A DNA stretch of 64,000 bases from Alentia gelatinosa (GCA_950022655.1 OX465582.1:90301801-90365800); one strand, 5' to 3'. Shown: positions 20,416 to 31,700, counted from the stretch's first letter. The notes: generated by a model not told the origin, from the sequence alone. A program made the numbers and translations.

Positions 20416-20853
20416 TCCACCTAATATAAAGTGTCCATAGAAAACACACAGGGAGTGTGTATCACCATACCCGAAGCATGCAGATATATCCACCTAATAC
20501 ATAGTGTCCATAGAAAACACATAGGGAGTGTGTATCACCATACCCGGAGCATACAGATATATCCACCTAATACAAAGTGTCCATAGAAAACACATAGGGA
20601 GTGTGTATCACCATACCCGGAGCATACAGATATATCCACCTAATACAAAGTGTCCATAGAAAACACATAGGGAGTGTGTATCACCATACCCAGAGCATAT
20701 AGATGTATCCACTTAATACAAAGTGTCCATAGAAAACACATAGGGAGTGTGTATCACCATACCCAGAGCATACAGAGATATCCACATAATACATAGTGTC
20801 CATAGAAAACACATGGGGAGTGTTTATCACCATACCCAGAGCAAACAACATAT
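20416..20853 (+). repeat. Tandem array, 73-bp unit, six copies
   Basis: TCCACCTAATA begins units at 20416, 20489, 20562 and 20635, with further diverged units at about 20708 and 20781. Each contains GTGTCCATAGAAAACACA, itself an inverted repeat (GTGT...ACAC), and CACCATACCC. The units show only a few substitutions. Confidence 0.95.
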
Positions 20854-20912
20854 CTTTATGCTACGGGTACATATGGAAAAAAAATGTGCATATGAAGAAT
20901 AGTTCATAGCTA

Positions 20913-21112
20913 AATGAACTAATATCAATACGCAAAGTTTCGTATTGATATTAGTTCATTTAGTTCTTTGTAGGAAAAGGCGATTGATAGATATGATATA
21001 GACTGGTTTAAGATGCTCCTCGGAGTTGATTCTACGCTATATCTTCGCATGCGCTCCTCTGAGCATCCGGCCTTTTGTATCTGAAACCAGTCAATATTGT
21101 GTATGTATATCT
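20913..21112. repeat. Two adjacent palindromes
   Basis: 20913-20963 is a near-perfect hairpin (CTAAATGAACTAATATCAATACG and complement with an 8-base loop). 20998-21092 is a second one with arms GACTGGTTT...GATGCTC / GAGCATC...GAAACCAGTC and a loop GCGCATGCGAAGATATAGCG-like on the minus strand. The arrangement recalls the two-module foldback elements, but no TTTATCC-type module is present. Confidence 0.7.
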
Positions 21113-21395
21113 TGTTGAAAACGACAGCCTTGTGTTCACACTCACTGTTTACACTCATGAACACATTGCAGTGACATAGCAGAGTTCCCACACTCATCAG
21201 AGTAACTACGCCACTCACCGCTAGGCCGCGCCGAACGGTAAAGCATCAATTCTGCAGATATCCCTTCTGTTAGGTAGAGAAATCGTGGGAGTTTCCCCAC
21301 AAGAGGTCTCTGTGGTCTGCCTCACTTTAGTTCACTAGTAACACGTGAGAGGGCGCGGCTGTCGGCAGCTGAGGGCCATTGGCGAGCTCATAACA

Positions 21396-21718
21396 GAGTT
21401 ACTCAGAGAGCAGCTGAACTCATGTCACAGTAACACAGACAGCAGCTAAACTCATGTCACAGTTACTCAGACAGCAGCTGAACTCATGTCACAGTAACTC
21501 AGACAGCAGCTGAACTCATGTCACAGTAACTCAGACAGCAGCTGAACTCATGTCACAGTAACTCAGACAGCAGCTGAACTCTTGTCACAGTAACTCAGAC
21601 AGCAGCTGAACTCATGTCACAGTAACTCAGCCAGCAGCTGAACACATTTCACAGTACCTCAGACAGCAGCTGGACTCATGTCACAGTTACTCAGAGAGCA
21701 GCTGAACTCATGTCACAG
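21396..21718 (+). repeat. Tandem array, 32-bp unit, about ten copies
   Basis: Unit AACTCATGTCACAGTAACTC + AGACAGCAGCTG, period 32 (for example AACTCATG at 21481 and 21513). It contains CAGCTG E-box-like palindromes. No unique spacers separate the units, so it is not a CRISPR array. Confidence 0.95.
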
Positions 21719-21794
21719 ACTTGGTGAAACGTCAGGGCAGCATACATCGCCATGTATATACAACCTGAACAAACTAGATATCGTCCCAAACTAC

Positions 21795-21985
21795 ACTTTA
21801 TTATCTATCTTATACAAAGACCCCATTGAAAATGTATGGGGACTTAGTAAACCACGACCCACTATATAAAACCTGTCAGATACCATAATTGTGGTATACA
21901 GATTCAAATCTGTGGTAATACGACCTCAAAGCCATGGTATACAGGAAAAATAGTCCCTTTGTGCTAAAGAGCAAAGAAATGGGCC
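21795..21985 (+). repeat. Dispersed repeat FR, copy 2
   Basis: Shares CCCATTGAAAATGTATGGGG, CTGTCAGATACCATAATTG, GTATACAGATTCAAATCTG and AATAGTCCCTTTG with the copies near 34 kb. Confidence 0.7.
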
Positions 21986-22278
21986 TATTAGCCGACTAGA
22001 TACCAAAATATCCTTGAGATTTTTATTCCTTTTGTATGCAATAACCAAATCATCGCGGAAATGTTTTGGAAATGTGTCTTGCAATGTTTGGTATTTTTGT
22101 CTAACCAATGAACTGATTTTGATGGCAGTAGCACTATATGGGATAGAGAATACCACAGTTTGTTTTGGGGATAATTTAATGTTCATGCCCTTAGGCTGCA
22201 TTGTTTCCAGTGTAATGTAAAAACATTGCATTATTTCCAATTTAGCCTTTTTTCTTTCCATTTTATGCTGTCCATGAC

Positions 22279-22329
22279 AGTGTGTGTGTGTGTGTGTGTG
22301 TGTAGGTGTGTGTGTGTGTGTGTATGTGT

Positions 22330-22360
<31 letters not shown>

Positions 22361-22366
22361 GGGTCC
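22279..22366. repeat. (TG)n microsatellite followed by poly-G
   Basis: TG dinucleotides with single-base interruptions, ending in about 18 G. Length may be unreliable in assembly. Confidence 0.9.
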
Positions 22367-22610
22367 AGAAAATTCAGAAATTCTGCATACATACTTTCTG
22401 AATGGCTCCAAACTGAAAAGGAAATAATGGAATTCCTTGGAGAAAAAGGAAAACTGCCATTTCTGACAAGTTGGTGCACAGGTGAATAATGATATCATGT
22501 GTCTCACCACCCCAGGTGATCACTCACACAGGTAAGGCATGTCTCAGAGACGATCCCCTGAGGGTCCGACACTCCACGCGCCAACAGGTGATTACAGGTG
22601 AGTCTCTTAA

Positions 22611-24457
22611 CCCTTTAAGGACGGGTGTCTATGGCTGAACTACACACTTGGGGACGGCTACTAGTGACTATGTATAGTTCTAAGGGACAGGGGCATTGTC
22701 CTCTGAACTCTAAATTCGAAGGTTTATCACGTGATATGATATGCTACTATTAATATATTTATTTTTATCATTTAAAATTCAAAAATATGATGTTATACCT
22801 ACATTCTGTGAAAAGTTAATTGTTAAAATATTTCCTTTTGAAAAACAATTATATAAATATCCAGCAAAGGACGCCTTAAGGCATCATCTGCCCCCGGCCG
22901 GTTGATGCATTTTGTGGCTGTGTCACGGCGAGTACTGTAGAGCACAGAGTGATTGCTAGTTCAGCCATCATCCGCCAGGAAAGTTTCAAATAGCACCACT
23001 GTAGTTTAGTTGTTATTGTCTATAGATAATATTGAGATGAAGCCAAGATTTCTCCATGGCCTCATTTCTCCATTTCTCCATCTCTAAAAAATCCATGGAT
23101 AATTGGTCCCGCCACTTGGTGTTTTGGATGGTGTCGGGGGTAAGATGGCCGCTTCCATAACACAATAGCTATGTGCCCTATAGACCAGCAAGGCATATAA
23201 GGGACTATGATGAGATTCGGATTCAAACAGTTTTTCCCTGAGAAATTTTACAGATTTACTTGTGCTGGATATCTATCTCCAATCAAACCTTTTTTCATCT
23301 AGTTTTTGCCTACCAGATATCACAAAAAGAAAGTTTTTGCTACATTTCTATTTTTATAACAAAACAGTCCATTTCAACTTATACAATGAGTACAACAAAG
23401 TTACGGTATCAAAATGATTATAATATAAATCTCTACTAGATCAAACTGGGTGTTTGCTTTCATATGGAGTTCTATGGAATCTTCTCTCATATTATAGAAG
23501 TCAAACATTTTGCCTAAATTTAAACATGATTTAAATATTCACCGAAATCCATATTCGATTGTTTGATCATGTGATATGACACATCATCCTTACTTTTATC
23601 ATTTGTTTTTTCTATGCTATGAGTCATTATCGGGTCTTTGCTAAGCAATACCCCAATACATTAATGAGTCTTTGCTGGGGAATGCCTCAAGACATTTTCC
23701 AGTCTATGATGGGCAATACTTCGAGGCATTATCCGGTCCATGATGGGGAATGCCTCAAGGCATTATCCGGTCTATGCTATTAAATGCCTGAAGGCATTAT
23801 TGGGTCTATGCTGGGGAATCTCTCCAGGCATTTTCCAGTCTATGCTGAGAATGCCTCAAGGCATTATTCAGTCTTTGCTGGGGAATGTCTCAAGGCATTA
23901 TCCAATCTATGCTGTAGAATGCCTCAAGGCATTATTCGATCTATGCTGGGGAAAGCCTGAAGGCATTATTTGGTCTTTGCTGGAGAAAGCCTGAAGGCAT
24001 TATTTGGTCTATGCTGGGGAATGCCTCAAAGCATTATCGAGTGTATGCTGGGTAAGCCACAAAGCATTATCAAGTCTATGCTGGGGAATGCCTCGAGGCA
24101 TTATCCAATCTATGCTGTGGAATGCCTCACGGTATTATCCAATCTATGCTGTGGAATGCCTCAAGGCATTGTCCAGTCTAAGCTGGGGAATACTTCAAGG
24201 CACTATCCAGCCTATGCTGGGAATGCCTTCAGGCATTATCCGGTCTATGGTGGTAAATCCCTCAAGTCATTATCTGGTCTATGTTGGGAAATGCCTCAAG
24301 GCATTATCCAGTCTATGCTGGGGAATACTTCAAGGCATTATCCGGTCTATACTGGGTAATACCTCAAGTCATTTTCCGGAATATGCAGGGAAATACCTCA
24401 AGGCATTATTCAGTCTATGCTGGGGAATGCCTCAAGGCATTATCCGCCCCGAAAGGG
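22611..24457. mobile_element. piggyBac-like non-autonomous element with an internal hairpin minisatellite
   Basis: Both ends abut TTAA (22607-22610 and 24458-24461), the invariant piggyBac target. The terminal sequences are CCCTTTAAGGACGGGT on the left and, read inward on the other strand, CCCTTTCGGGGCGGAT on the right. TTAA plus CCC-starting termini is the piggyBac signature. No transposase-like ORF is present in the 1.85 kb, so it would need a helper. The right-hand 0.8 kb is a 34-bp minisatellite. A YY1-like AAGATGGCCGC lies at 23142. Similar CCCTTT/TTAA ends occur at 6343 and 36768. Confidence 0.7.
23640..24450. repeat. 34-bp minisatellite, each unit with an AATGCCTNRAGGCATT hairpin
   Basis: About 24 units of the type CTATGCTGGGGAATGCCTCA + AGGCATTATCCAGT. 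The palindrome AATGCCTCAAGGCATT is the best-conserved part. Repeat-derived ORFs (24004-24639 and others) are artefacts. Confidence 0.95.
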
Positions 24458-24600
24458 TTAATATCTTCATTGCTAACGAGCTGCTCCACAAAGACACCGA
24501 GCATCTCAACCCGAGAATTGAGCAGCTCGGGGCACGTCAGGGGTATGTCAGGCCACCCGCTCCTCACACCCGCCACCTCACGACCGTCTCCCGCACTCAC

Positions 24601-24672
24601 CTACAGACGGCGCCACCCGCCGATGTGACGATCACGTGACGTGCCCTGCTGGTCACGTGACCACGCGGGTCA
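24601..24672. promoter_or_regulatory. Paired CACGTG sites, possible promoter
   Basis: ATCACGTGAC (24631-24640) and the perfect palindrome GGTCACGTGACC (24651-24662) are 12 bases apart in CpG-rich sequence. Such E-boxes bind USF/MITF/TFE-type bHLH factors. The flanking sequence on the minus strand has GTAG|GTGAGTGCG (a splice-donor-like site, near 24599). The identical 12-mer occurs in the CpG-rich patch at 44557. Functional assignment is inference. Confidence 0.3.
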
Positions 24673-24782
24673 GATGAGAGGGGAGGAGGGGGACGGTGGA
24701 GGGTGTGAGGCTTCTGATGGTGGACAGAATCGGTTGACTTCGGAACTAGATATCTTAGAGAATCGCGCAGGATCAAGGAAAG

Positions 24783-26012
24783 AAGTGGGGAAGGAGGTAG
24801 GAGGGGTGGAAGGTGCTGGGGTATTAAACAGGTAAGGATAGGAAGCATGAGGGGTAGGAGATGCTGGGGGTATTTAGAGGAAAGTGGTGAAGGAGGTAGG
24901 AGGGGGGGAAGGTGCTGGGGTATCAAGAGGGTAGAGGGGTAGGGGAAGGAGGGGTGGCAGGTGTTGGGGTATTAAGAGGGTAGAAGGGCAAGAGGGGTGG
25001 TAGGTGTTGGGGTGTTTAGAGGGTAGAGGGGTAGGGGGCAGGAGGGGTGGTAGGTGTTGGGGTATTAAGAGGGTAGAGGGGTAGAAGGGCAGGAGGGGTG
25101 GTAGGTGTTGGGGTATTAAGAGGGTAGAGGGGTAGAAGGGCAGGAGGGGTGGTAGGTGTTGGGGTATTAAGAGGGTAGAGGGGTAGGGGGAAGGAGGGGT
25201 GGCATGTGGTGGGGTATTATGATGGTAGAGGGGTAGAGGGGCAGGAGGGGTGGTAGGTGTTGGGGTATTAAGAGGGTAGAGGGGTAGAAGGGCAGGAGGG
25301 GTGGTAGGTGTTGGGGTGTTTAGAGGGTAGAGGGGTAGGGGGCAGGAGGGGTGGTAGGTGTTGGGGTATTAAGAGGGTAGAGGGGTAGAAGGGCAGGAGG
25401 GGTGGTAGGTGTTGGGGCATTAAGAGGGTAGAGGGGTAGGGGGAAGGAGGGGTGGCATGTGGTGGGGTATTATGATGGTAGAGGGGTAGAGGGGCAGGAG
25501 GGGTGGTAGGTGTTGGGATATTAAGAGGGTAGAGGGGTAGAAGGGCAGGAGGGGTGGAAGGTGTTGGGGTATTAAGAGGGTAGAGGGGTAGGGGGAAGGA
25601 GGGGTGGCAGGTGATGGGGTATTATGATGGTAGAGGGGTAGAGGGGCAGGAGGGGTGGTAGGTGTTGGGGTATTAAGAGGGTAGAGGGGTAGAAGGGCAG
25701 AAGGGGTGGTAGGTGTTGGGGTATTAAGAGGGTAGAGGGGTAGAGGGGCAGGAGGGGTGGTAGGTGTTGGGGTATTAAGAGGGTAGAGGGGTAGAAGGGC
25801 AGGAGGGGTGGTAGGTGTTGGGGTATTAAGAGGGTAGAGGGGTAGGGGGAAGGAGGGGTGGCAGGTGATGGGGTATTATGATGGTAGAGGGGTAGAGGGG
25901 CAGGAGGGGTGGTAGGTGTTGGGGTATTAAGAGGGTAGAGGGGTAGAAGGGCAGAAGGGGTGGTAGGTGTTGGGGTATTAAGAGGGTAGAGGGGTAGAGG
26001 GGCAGGAGGGGT
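24783..26012. repeat. Minisatellite, 51-bp unit with higher-order structure
   Basis: The main unit is AGGAGGGGTGGTAGGTGTTG GGGTATTAAGAGGGTAGAGG GGTAGAAGGGC. A variant with GGCATGTGGTGGGGTATTATGATGG recurs every few units, which indicates block-wise amplification. 51 bp is 17 codons, so a Leu/Pro/Tyr-rich minus-strand frame stays open, with no sign that it is a gene. Confidence 0.95.
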
Positions 26013-26029
26013 CTTTTCACGTTATTTTT

Positions 26030-26545
26030 AGACTCAGGGATCTTTCTCACACACTTCATAGACTCGGTGCCCTTAATGTGTTTTATAGACCCAAAGCCCT
26101 TCATGCCCTTTAAAGACTCAGGGTCTTTTATATACTCAGGGCACTTCATAGACTCATGCCATTCAGAGACTTGGTGCCCTTCATGGACTCATGGGTCCTT
26201 CTCATAACCTTCATATACTTGGGGCCCTTCATAGACTCAGGGCACCTCATCGACTCGGGGCCCTTTATGCCCTTCATACACTCAAGGCCCTACATACCCT
26301 TCATATACTCAGGGCCCTTCATGCCCTTCATAGGTTCAGGGCCCTTCATGCCCTTCATAGACTCAGGGCCCTTTCTTCCCTTCATAGATTCAGGGCACCT
26401 TTCTCAAAGCCTTCATGGACTTGGGACCTTTCATAACCTTCAGTCTCAGGGCCCTTCATAACCTTCACAGACTTGGGGCCCTTTATGCCCTTCATAGATT
26501 TAGCGACCTTTATAGACTTGGAGCCCTTTATGCCTTTCGCCCCTG
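26030..26545. repeat. Minisatellite, about 19-bp unit (CTTCATAGACTCAGGGCCC)
   Basis: Imperfect units of CTTCATAGACTCAGGGCCC and CCCTTCATGCCCTTCATA. Directly adjoins the 51-bp array. Confidence 0.9.
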
Positions 26546-26557
26546 ATTACCCACATA

Positions 26558-26660
26558 CCACCAGAGGGCGTGCCGGCCGCCCTCAGCGTTCCCCTGGCGG
26601 TGCAATCAAAGAAGACCTTTCCAGCGTCTGTGTTGCCAAGGTCAAGATGGCTGCGTAGAG
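26558..26660. promoter_or_regulatory. CTCF-like and YY1-like sites
   Basis: CCACCAGAGGGCG (26558-26570) is a full match to the CTCF core. CAAGATGGCTGC (26643-26654) resembles YY1. The sequence between is CpG-rich. Together they suggest a regulatory boundary between the minisatellites and the region to the right, on motif evidence only. Confidence 0.35.
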
Positions 26661-26809
26661 GTCACGGGAGCCTCGAGGTCGAGAAATCTCCACCAGAAAC
26701 TTGGAGGAGGAAGTAACTACGGGCAGGATGGGGAGGGATTACAAAGAAACTTGTTTAAAAGTGGCGGCACCTGTATCTTGTTCATCAGCTAACGCCCAGT
26801 TTACACCTG

Positions 26810-27350
26810 CCGTTTAAACTAGATGATTATACCAGCATGGAGTTGTCCCATTACACTAAGTCCATATAAGGAATAGGGTATACCGAGTAGCCAATGACTG
26901 CATTCGCAGCAAAGCCGGACCTTGACCCTGACCTCCTTACATGCTATTTTCTAGCGCCTTGGGACGTAGACATCAGTCGAGAGTTGACCTCGAATCTTAG
27001 GGGCCACAACCACCCTCATAGGCAGCGATTCTTGAATTTTGTCTAGTGTAAACGCCAAGCACATGGCGACTGTAGATCGTTTAATCATATCACATTATGC
27101 AATTTGGCACCACCACATGACTATTGGACACGCTCTGACGCCTGCGACTATTTCAAGCCAGTTCGAATTAGTCATCTACAGACAGGCGGCGACTCTGTGA
27201 AAACTTAGTCGTCAGTGTAAACACATGAGTACATTCTGAGGTCGACGACTTTTGCGGTGGACATTGCAAAATCTAGCACTACCTGCTGATGACTATTTGC
27301 TTGACAATCTACAGTCGCCACGTTTTTAGTCTTCTTATGTAAACACCAAA
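26810..27350. mobile_element. Possible DNA element with CCNGTTTACA ends
   Basis: CCCAGTTTACACC near 26810 faces TATGTAAACACC near 27340. Internal copies of AGTGTAAAC (27045, 27210) and an inverted pair GGCGACTGTAGAT / ATCTACAGTCGCC (27066, 27310) support a foldback-prone element. No target duplication was found. Confidence 0.35.
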
Positions 27351-27359
27351 TGAGACTAG

Positions 27360-27760
27360 GGGCAAATAGTATGTTCATCATTGATGAATGAGCGTGTAAT
27401 AATAAATGAATAACAATTGAACGGTCTGGGTTACATTCAGTCTATGGATCCTTCTCTGTAACCCACTAGCACCCAGTCAACTTGCCATTTCTTTAACTGC
27501 CTGTGTCTAGGATCCAAATATAGCAAGCACCAATAGGTCAATCAAGTATTTTGGTCTTGAGTGATTAGCCATGGTTAGTTGGGCACCCTTCTGAGACAGT
27601 GAGACACTGGCACCCTGCTCCTTTCCCAGTATCACAGTGAGTAGCACGCAGATAGTGAAGGTATAATGTTTTTGCAGTACGCTGGAATGATATATGTGAC
27701 CACTCTAACCTTTAGGCAATATAGGCAACGTATATAGTGTTTGTAAACACGCTGGTACTG
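27360..27760 (+). repeat. Dispersed repeat F6, copy 3 (most complete)
   Basis: Runs from GGCAAATAGTATGTTCATCA to CTCTAACCTTTAGGCAA. Shared with 11589-11880, 17045-17425 and 32430-32660. Confidence 0.75.
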
Positions 27761-28044
27761 ATAATTGGTGAAACAGCAATTCATTGAAGCATCTACATCT
27801 GAAGACTGATTATACATTTTATCTGCAGTATATCAGCCATATACCATGAAAGGTTGACATGTGATGATACATAAGCGATAGCAACTTATTGCATCGTCAA
27901 CCGCAAGTGCTTTATAAAGCAAGTGAACATTCTAAAAGCCATTGATTGTTGTATTTCTTACACATGGTCATTCATAATAAATCTCATTTTTAGAATTTCG
28001 ATAGAAGCGGAATTTATGTTATTTTCATCAGCCTAATTGCCTCG

Positions 28045-28057
28045 GTCCGCCATTTTG
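28045..28057 (-). promoter_or_regulatory. YY1-like site
   Basis: GTCCGCCATTTTG, complement CAAAATGGCGGAC, matches the YY1 consensus. Isolated motif. Confidence 0.25.
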
Positions 28058-28360
28058 TTTTGGTCAGTATTTAGTGAAGGCTGCCTGCTAGGAACAATTA
28101 TGTTTAATCTTTATACACAACTTCAGTGTTCATGATTCAAACAAAGTATCCGAGTATCTGTTTAACGAGTGTATTTTCCGTAAACAATGTGTTTGAAGCC
28201 GTAATCCATGGGCATGGTTTACGGCCACTAATTGATACTGGGTAGTGGTTTACTTTGGCACCATATATATTTAATGAGGACTTTGCAACCCATGGGTAAG
28301 AAACTTGCTGACGGTCCCAAAGTACTCTGCAGACAAAATTGACTAAAGTGAGTAGGGCAG

Positions 28361-28700
28361 TTTATTATATACCCATGACGTATATATCGTAAATACGCAC
28401 CGTTTCGCCGTGTAACATATAAATATCATACTGCACCGGGTTCCGTATAGCAGTGTACTGACTACGTTGCGCTATTGGTGGATTTACGAATTCAACATAA
28501 TTCATGTATTTACAGTAAGTTCTGGTTAAATTTCAACATTTACGGGTATATAATAAATATAGAACGCCCCACCATGCTCGTACATGCTACAAAACTCGAT
28601 GAACATTAACGGTGAATACGGAACTCGTTCTGTATTCCCCGTTAATGTTCATCTCGTTTTGTAGCATGTACAGCATGGTCAGGACGTTCTCTATAAGTAT
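28361..28700. mobile_element. Foldback element, TATATACC subclass (copy a)
   Basis: Module A at 28361-28556 is bounded by TTATTATATACCC and CGGGTATATAATAAATA. Module B at 28557-28700 is a palindrome: ACCATGCTCGTACATGCTAC with AAAACTCGATGAACATTAAC, its complement, and CAGCATGGTCAGGACGTTCT at the far edge. Sister copies with different arms: 60571-60929 and 61521-61683. Confidence 0.7.
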
Positions 28701-29540
28701 TGAACAATTTACCATAGAAATCCATGACGGAAATATAAAGAAAATTATAGTTTTATATATTCACAACATATCCCATGAAAATAAATTAATTAAATCTATT
28801 ACAAATCAATGCACATAGTATAAGGCTATAGAATGATAACTTCCGCAAAAAAATGCGAACACGGTATGGCACACACTCCCATCATGGTGAATACGTTTCA
28901 CTATATTACCAGCTCATCAAATTATGTATTGAAATAAACCACATAGATACTGTCGACTTTCATAAAGCATACTACATGACATGGGAGAATGAATGGACAC
29001 ATCCTGGGACACCATGTTACAAACCGATCTCCATCCATCTAAGCATAACCTCTAATTATTTTGTGGTTTTATGGCGTTTCCTCCTTAACCTACTTCTTTT
29101 CCGTTGAGTTTCACAAATTCTATTTGTGATCGGACCTGACGAAAAAAAAAGAGATTATTGTCACGTTTTCTCTCCTAAATTACCATTTTCTTGGTTCCTG
29201 CAATTTGTATGTGTTTTTCCTATTAATTAGTTTTACTATTTTCAGGTTCCATCCGTTCAATACGATGCAAAACTATTCAAGTACGTTCAGACACACACAC
29301 TAAAAATGTAAGGACAAAAAGTCAACGATTCTTTCGGGATCTTGGTCGGTGCTTCAACCGCATAATTAATCGGTCGTTGCCTAATTGGTGGCACTCATTA
29401 GTTAGAGGCTCGCTCAAGCAGAACAAGGTGCAGGAAACTTTACCATCATGACTCTGATAGGAAATATTTATGGAAAACTGGCTGATTATCTTCGTACATC
29501 AATAATTTTTATCAAAATATTTTGATGTGCGATAATTGTT

Positions 29541-30078
29541 TTAGTAATATATGGAGACATAGTGAGGGTCCCTGAATTAGATCCGTTCTACGTTGTTTTG
29601 TGAAAGCCGAGTTTCAATAACGAGGTTTGTATTTCTGACCATAACAACTAGGAAGGGATCACATTGAGACAACTCACTATGTCTCCTTATTGCTATATAT
29701 ACCTGGAAATAGTTAAAAATTGTCCAACATATATTTTGCTCAATGACAACAAGTCACGTGGTATGGAAGAGAGTATTTACAATGTGTCACCAAGTAAAAA
29801 TGAATCTACCTTGTGATTAATATGGACCCTATCACCCCATATCTGACAAAATGGGTTGACAATTGTCAATACATGCATAGGCTTTATCTGCTTCATTTCC
29901 ATCTACATATTCCCCAGTCTCCTCAGTTTTTATCCTTACAGTAGTTGGTATGGTATAGCTAATTGGAAAATGTCCCTGAAAGGTGGTTCTAGTGCCTTAA
30001 CCAGTAGACCATTCTGATAACTGTCCTTTTCATAAGATTTCAAGTCAATTTGAGCAATTTTCGGGTATATGATAATAA
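29541..30078. mobile_element. Foldback element, TATATACC subclass (copy b)
   Basis: Palindrome B (29541-29700) has arms AGTAATATATGGAGACATAG with TGAGGGTCCC.. and CTCACTATGTCTCC. Module A (29690-30078) runs from TATATATACCTGG to TCGGGTATATGATAATAA. The arm phrase GACATAGTGAG is shared with 42363-42542. Confidence 0.55.
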
Positions 30079-30123
30079 GGCTCCAGACATGTACAGGGAA
30101 AGGGTGCCTGAATGAAATACATT

Positions 30124-30686
30124 TTCATTGAGGTGCCCATATCCTACCCAAGTGTCCATATACTACCCAAGTGTCCATATCCTACCAAAGTCCCCATATC
30201 CTACCCAAGTCCCCATATTCTACCCAAGTGTCCATAAGGCCCGGCGTCCACCTACTACGATATGGCTCCGATATGGTCTACGATGCACCTCCCGATAAAA
30301 AATCAAAATCGCGTCGGAAGGTCACCTAGTATCGGGGCAGTTGACCACGTTACTGCGATTAGACAGCTATAAAAACACCATACAATACATGGTGGATTGG
30401 CATGTCTAGACATATGTCTACGATTTTGCATCTTCCCGATATGTCTCCAATATTTCCTTTTTGAATCGGTGCCATATCGGGAGGTCTAAATGTCTATCGT
30501 AGTAGGTGGACGCCGGGGCCTATCCTATCCAAGTGCCCATATCCTACCCAAGTGCCCATATCCTACCCAAGTGTCCATATCCTACTCAAGTGTCCATATC
30601 CTACCCAAGTGCCCATATCCTACCCAAGTGTCCATATGCTACCGTAGTCCCCATATCCTACACAAGTCCCCATATCCTACCCTAGC
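30124..30686 (+). repeat. 19-bp tandem repeat interrupted by a MITE
   Basis: GTGTCCATATCCTACCCAA and variants at 30124-30236 and 30521-30686. The array is one unit set split by the element at 30237-30520, and the phase resumes on the far side. Confidence 0.9.
30237..30520. mobile_element. 284-bp MITE, GGCCCGGCGTCCACC ends, TA target site
   Basis: Left end AGGCCCGGCGTCCACCTACT, right end AGTAGGTGGACGCCGGGGCC. The surrounding 19-bp tandem repeat lets the original site be read: TA is present on both sides (30235-30236 and 30521-30522), consistent with a TA duplication. Interior boxes such as CTCCCGATAAAAAATC and ATCGGGGCAGTT recur inverted at 40385-40515. Confidence 0.8.
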
Positions 30687-30786
30687 TGGTATGACCTTCC
30701 TTGTATGAAAGAGAATTACAGATTTTAGGCCGAACAAAGACTTCAAATTCTTTCATTCAGCTGACGTATTCATAACCAAACCTAAA

Positions 30787-31032
30787 AACCTGCTGAGGCG
30801 AGATTCACACGATGAGATTCATGTACCTCAAAGGGTATTTTTCTGAGACAAATCCTGCTGAAGTTTCGTACTCGAACACAATTTCTTCTCCTAAATTGTA
30901 AGGATTCATTTCCCTGAGACATATTTTCCTCCCTGTAATTATTAAAGACATTTCCCCCTAAAATGGAACAAAATCGCATGAGATTCTGAGCCCTGTGAGG
31001 TACATGAATCCCATCGTGTGAATCCCACATTT
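30787..31032. mobile_element. GTGTGAATCCCAC-type MITE, copy 3 (both ends present)
   Basis: Terminal inverted repeat GAGATTCACACGATGAGATT-CATGTACCTCA / TGAGGTACATGAATCCCATC-GTGTGAATCCC. The inside has TCTGAGACAAATCCTGCTGA and CATTTCCCCCTAAAATGG. Confidence 0.75.
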
Positions 31033-31329
31033 GACAGATTAAGCTCAGAACCCATTTAGGAAGTTAACACTAGAATAGGTTCCAAATCTCGACCCTGAAA
31101 TGATTAAGATTAAAGCTGACTTTGTTGCCCATGACATTTGAACTGTTCAATTGTGTAAAGTATTGACAGGGGTAAAGATCACGCATAACGGATTGGTGAA
31201 TATCGTGAAGGTGAGTGCAGTGAGGTGTGGCCATGCGTGAGACTGCCGTGTGCACCCGGATTTGTGGCTGAAATAAGGCAGCTCCTGTTTCAGCCACGGA
31301 AGATTTTTGTTTTTGTTGCATATCTCATT

Positions 31330-31700
31330 CTAGTATGTGTGTGTTAAGTCAGTGTGCTTATTTACATAACTGAGTGTGTTTAGAAACTTGTGTGTTGTGT
31401 GTTCACAGAGATCACCATGTTTTTTCATAGAGTCCACTGTGTTTAGCCACTGTGTGTTTTACTTCTCTGTGTATTTAGTCACAGTTTAGTCAGTCAGTAA
31501 GCAGTGACCGAGTCGCTCATTGAGTTCACATTATGTTTGCCTCGCAGCAGCCAGACAGAATTCCTAAATCAATTGTGTGTCTAGTAACCAAATGTGTTTA
31601 ATCAGTGTGTGTTTAGTCTCTCTGTGTTTAGTCACTTTGTGTTTAGTCAGTCAGTAAGCAGTGACTGAGTCACTCATTTAGGTCACACTGTGTTTGACAG
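31330..31700 (+). repeat. Degenerate GTGTGTTTAGTCACTGT repeats
   Basis: Loose repeats of GTGTTTAGTCA/CTGTGTGTTT, with a block GTCAGTCAGTAAGCAGTGAC..GAGTC..CTCATT present twice (31493 and 31650). Confidence 0.6.

Noticed and set aside
20416..21718. Regular 73-bp and 32-bp arrays as CRISPR
   Set aside because: Units are contiguous without unique spacers, and no cas-like genes exist in this eukaryotic sequence.
23740..24639. Repetitive ORFs of the GIIQSMLGNASRHYP type
   Set aside because: Read from the 34-bp hairpin minisatellite inside the piggyBac-like element.
28853..29107. 84-codon plus-strand frame
   Set aside because: AT-rich sequence, no recognised domain, no splice context. Indistinguishable from chance.
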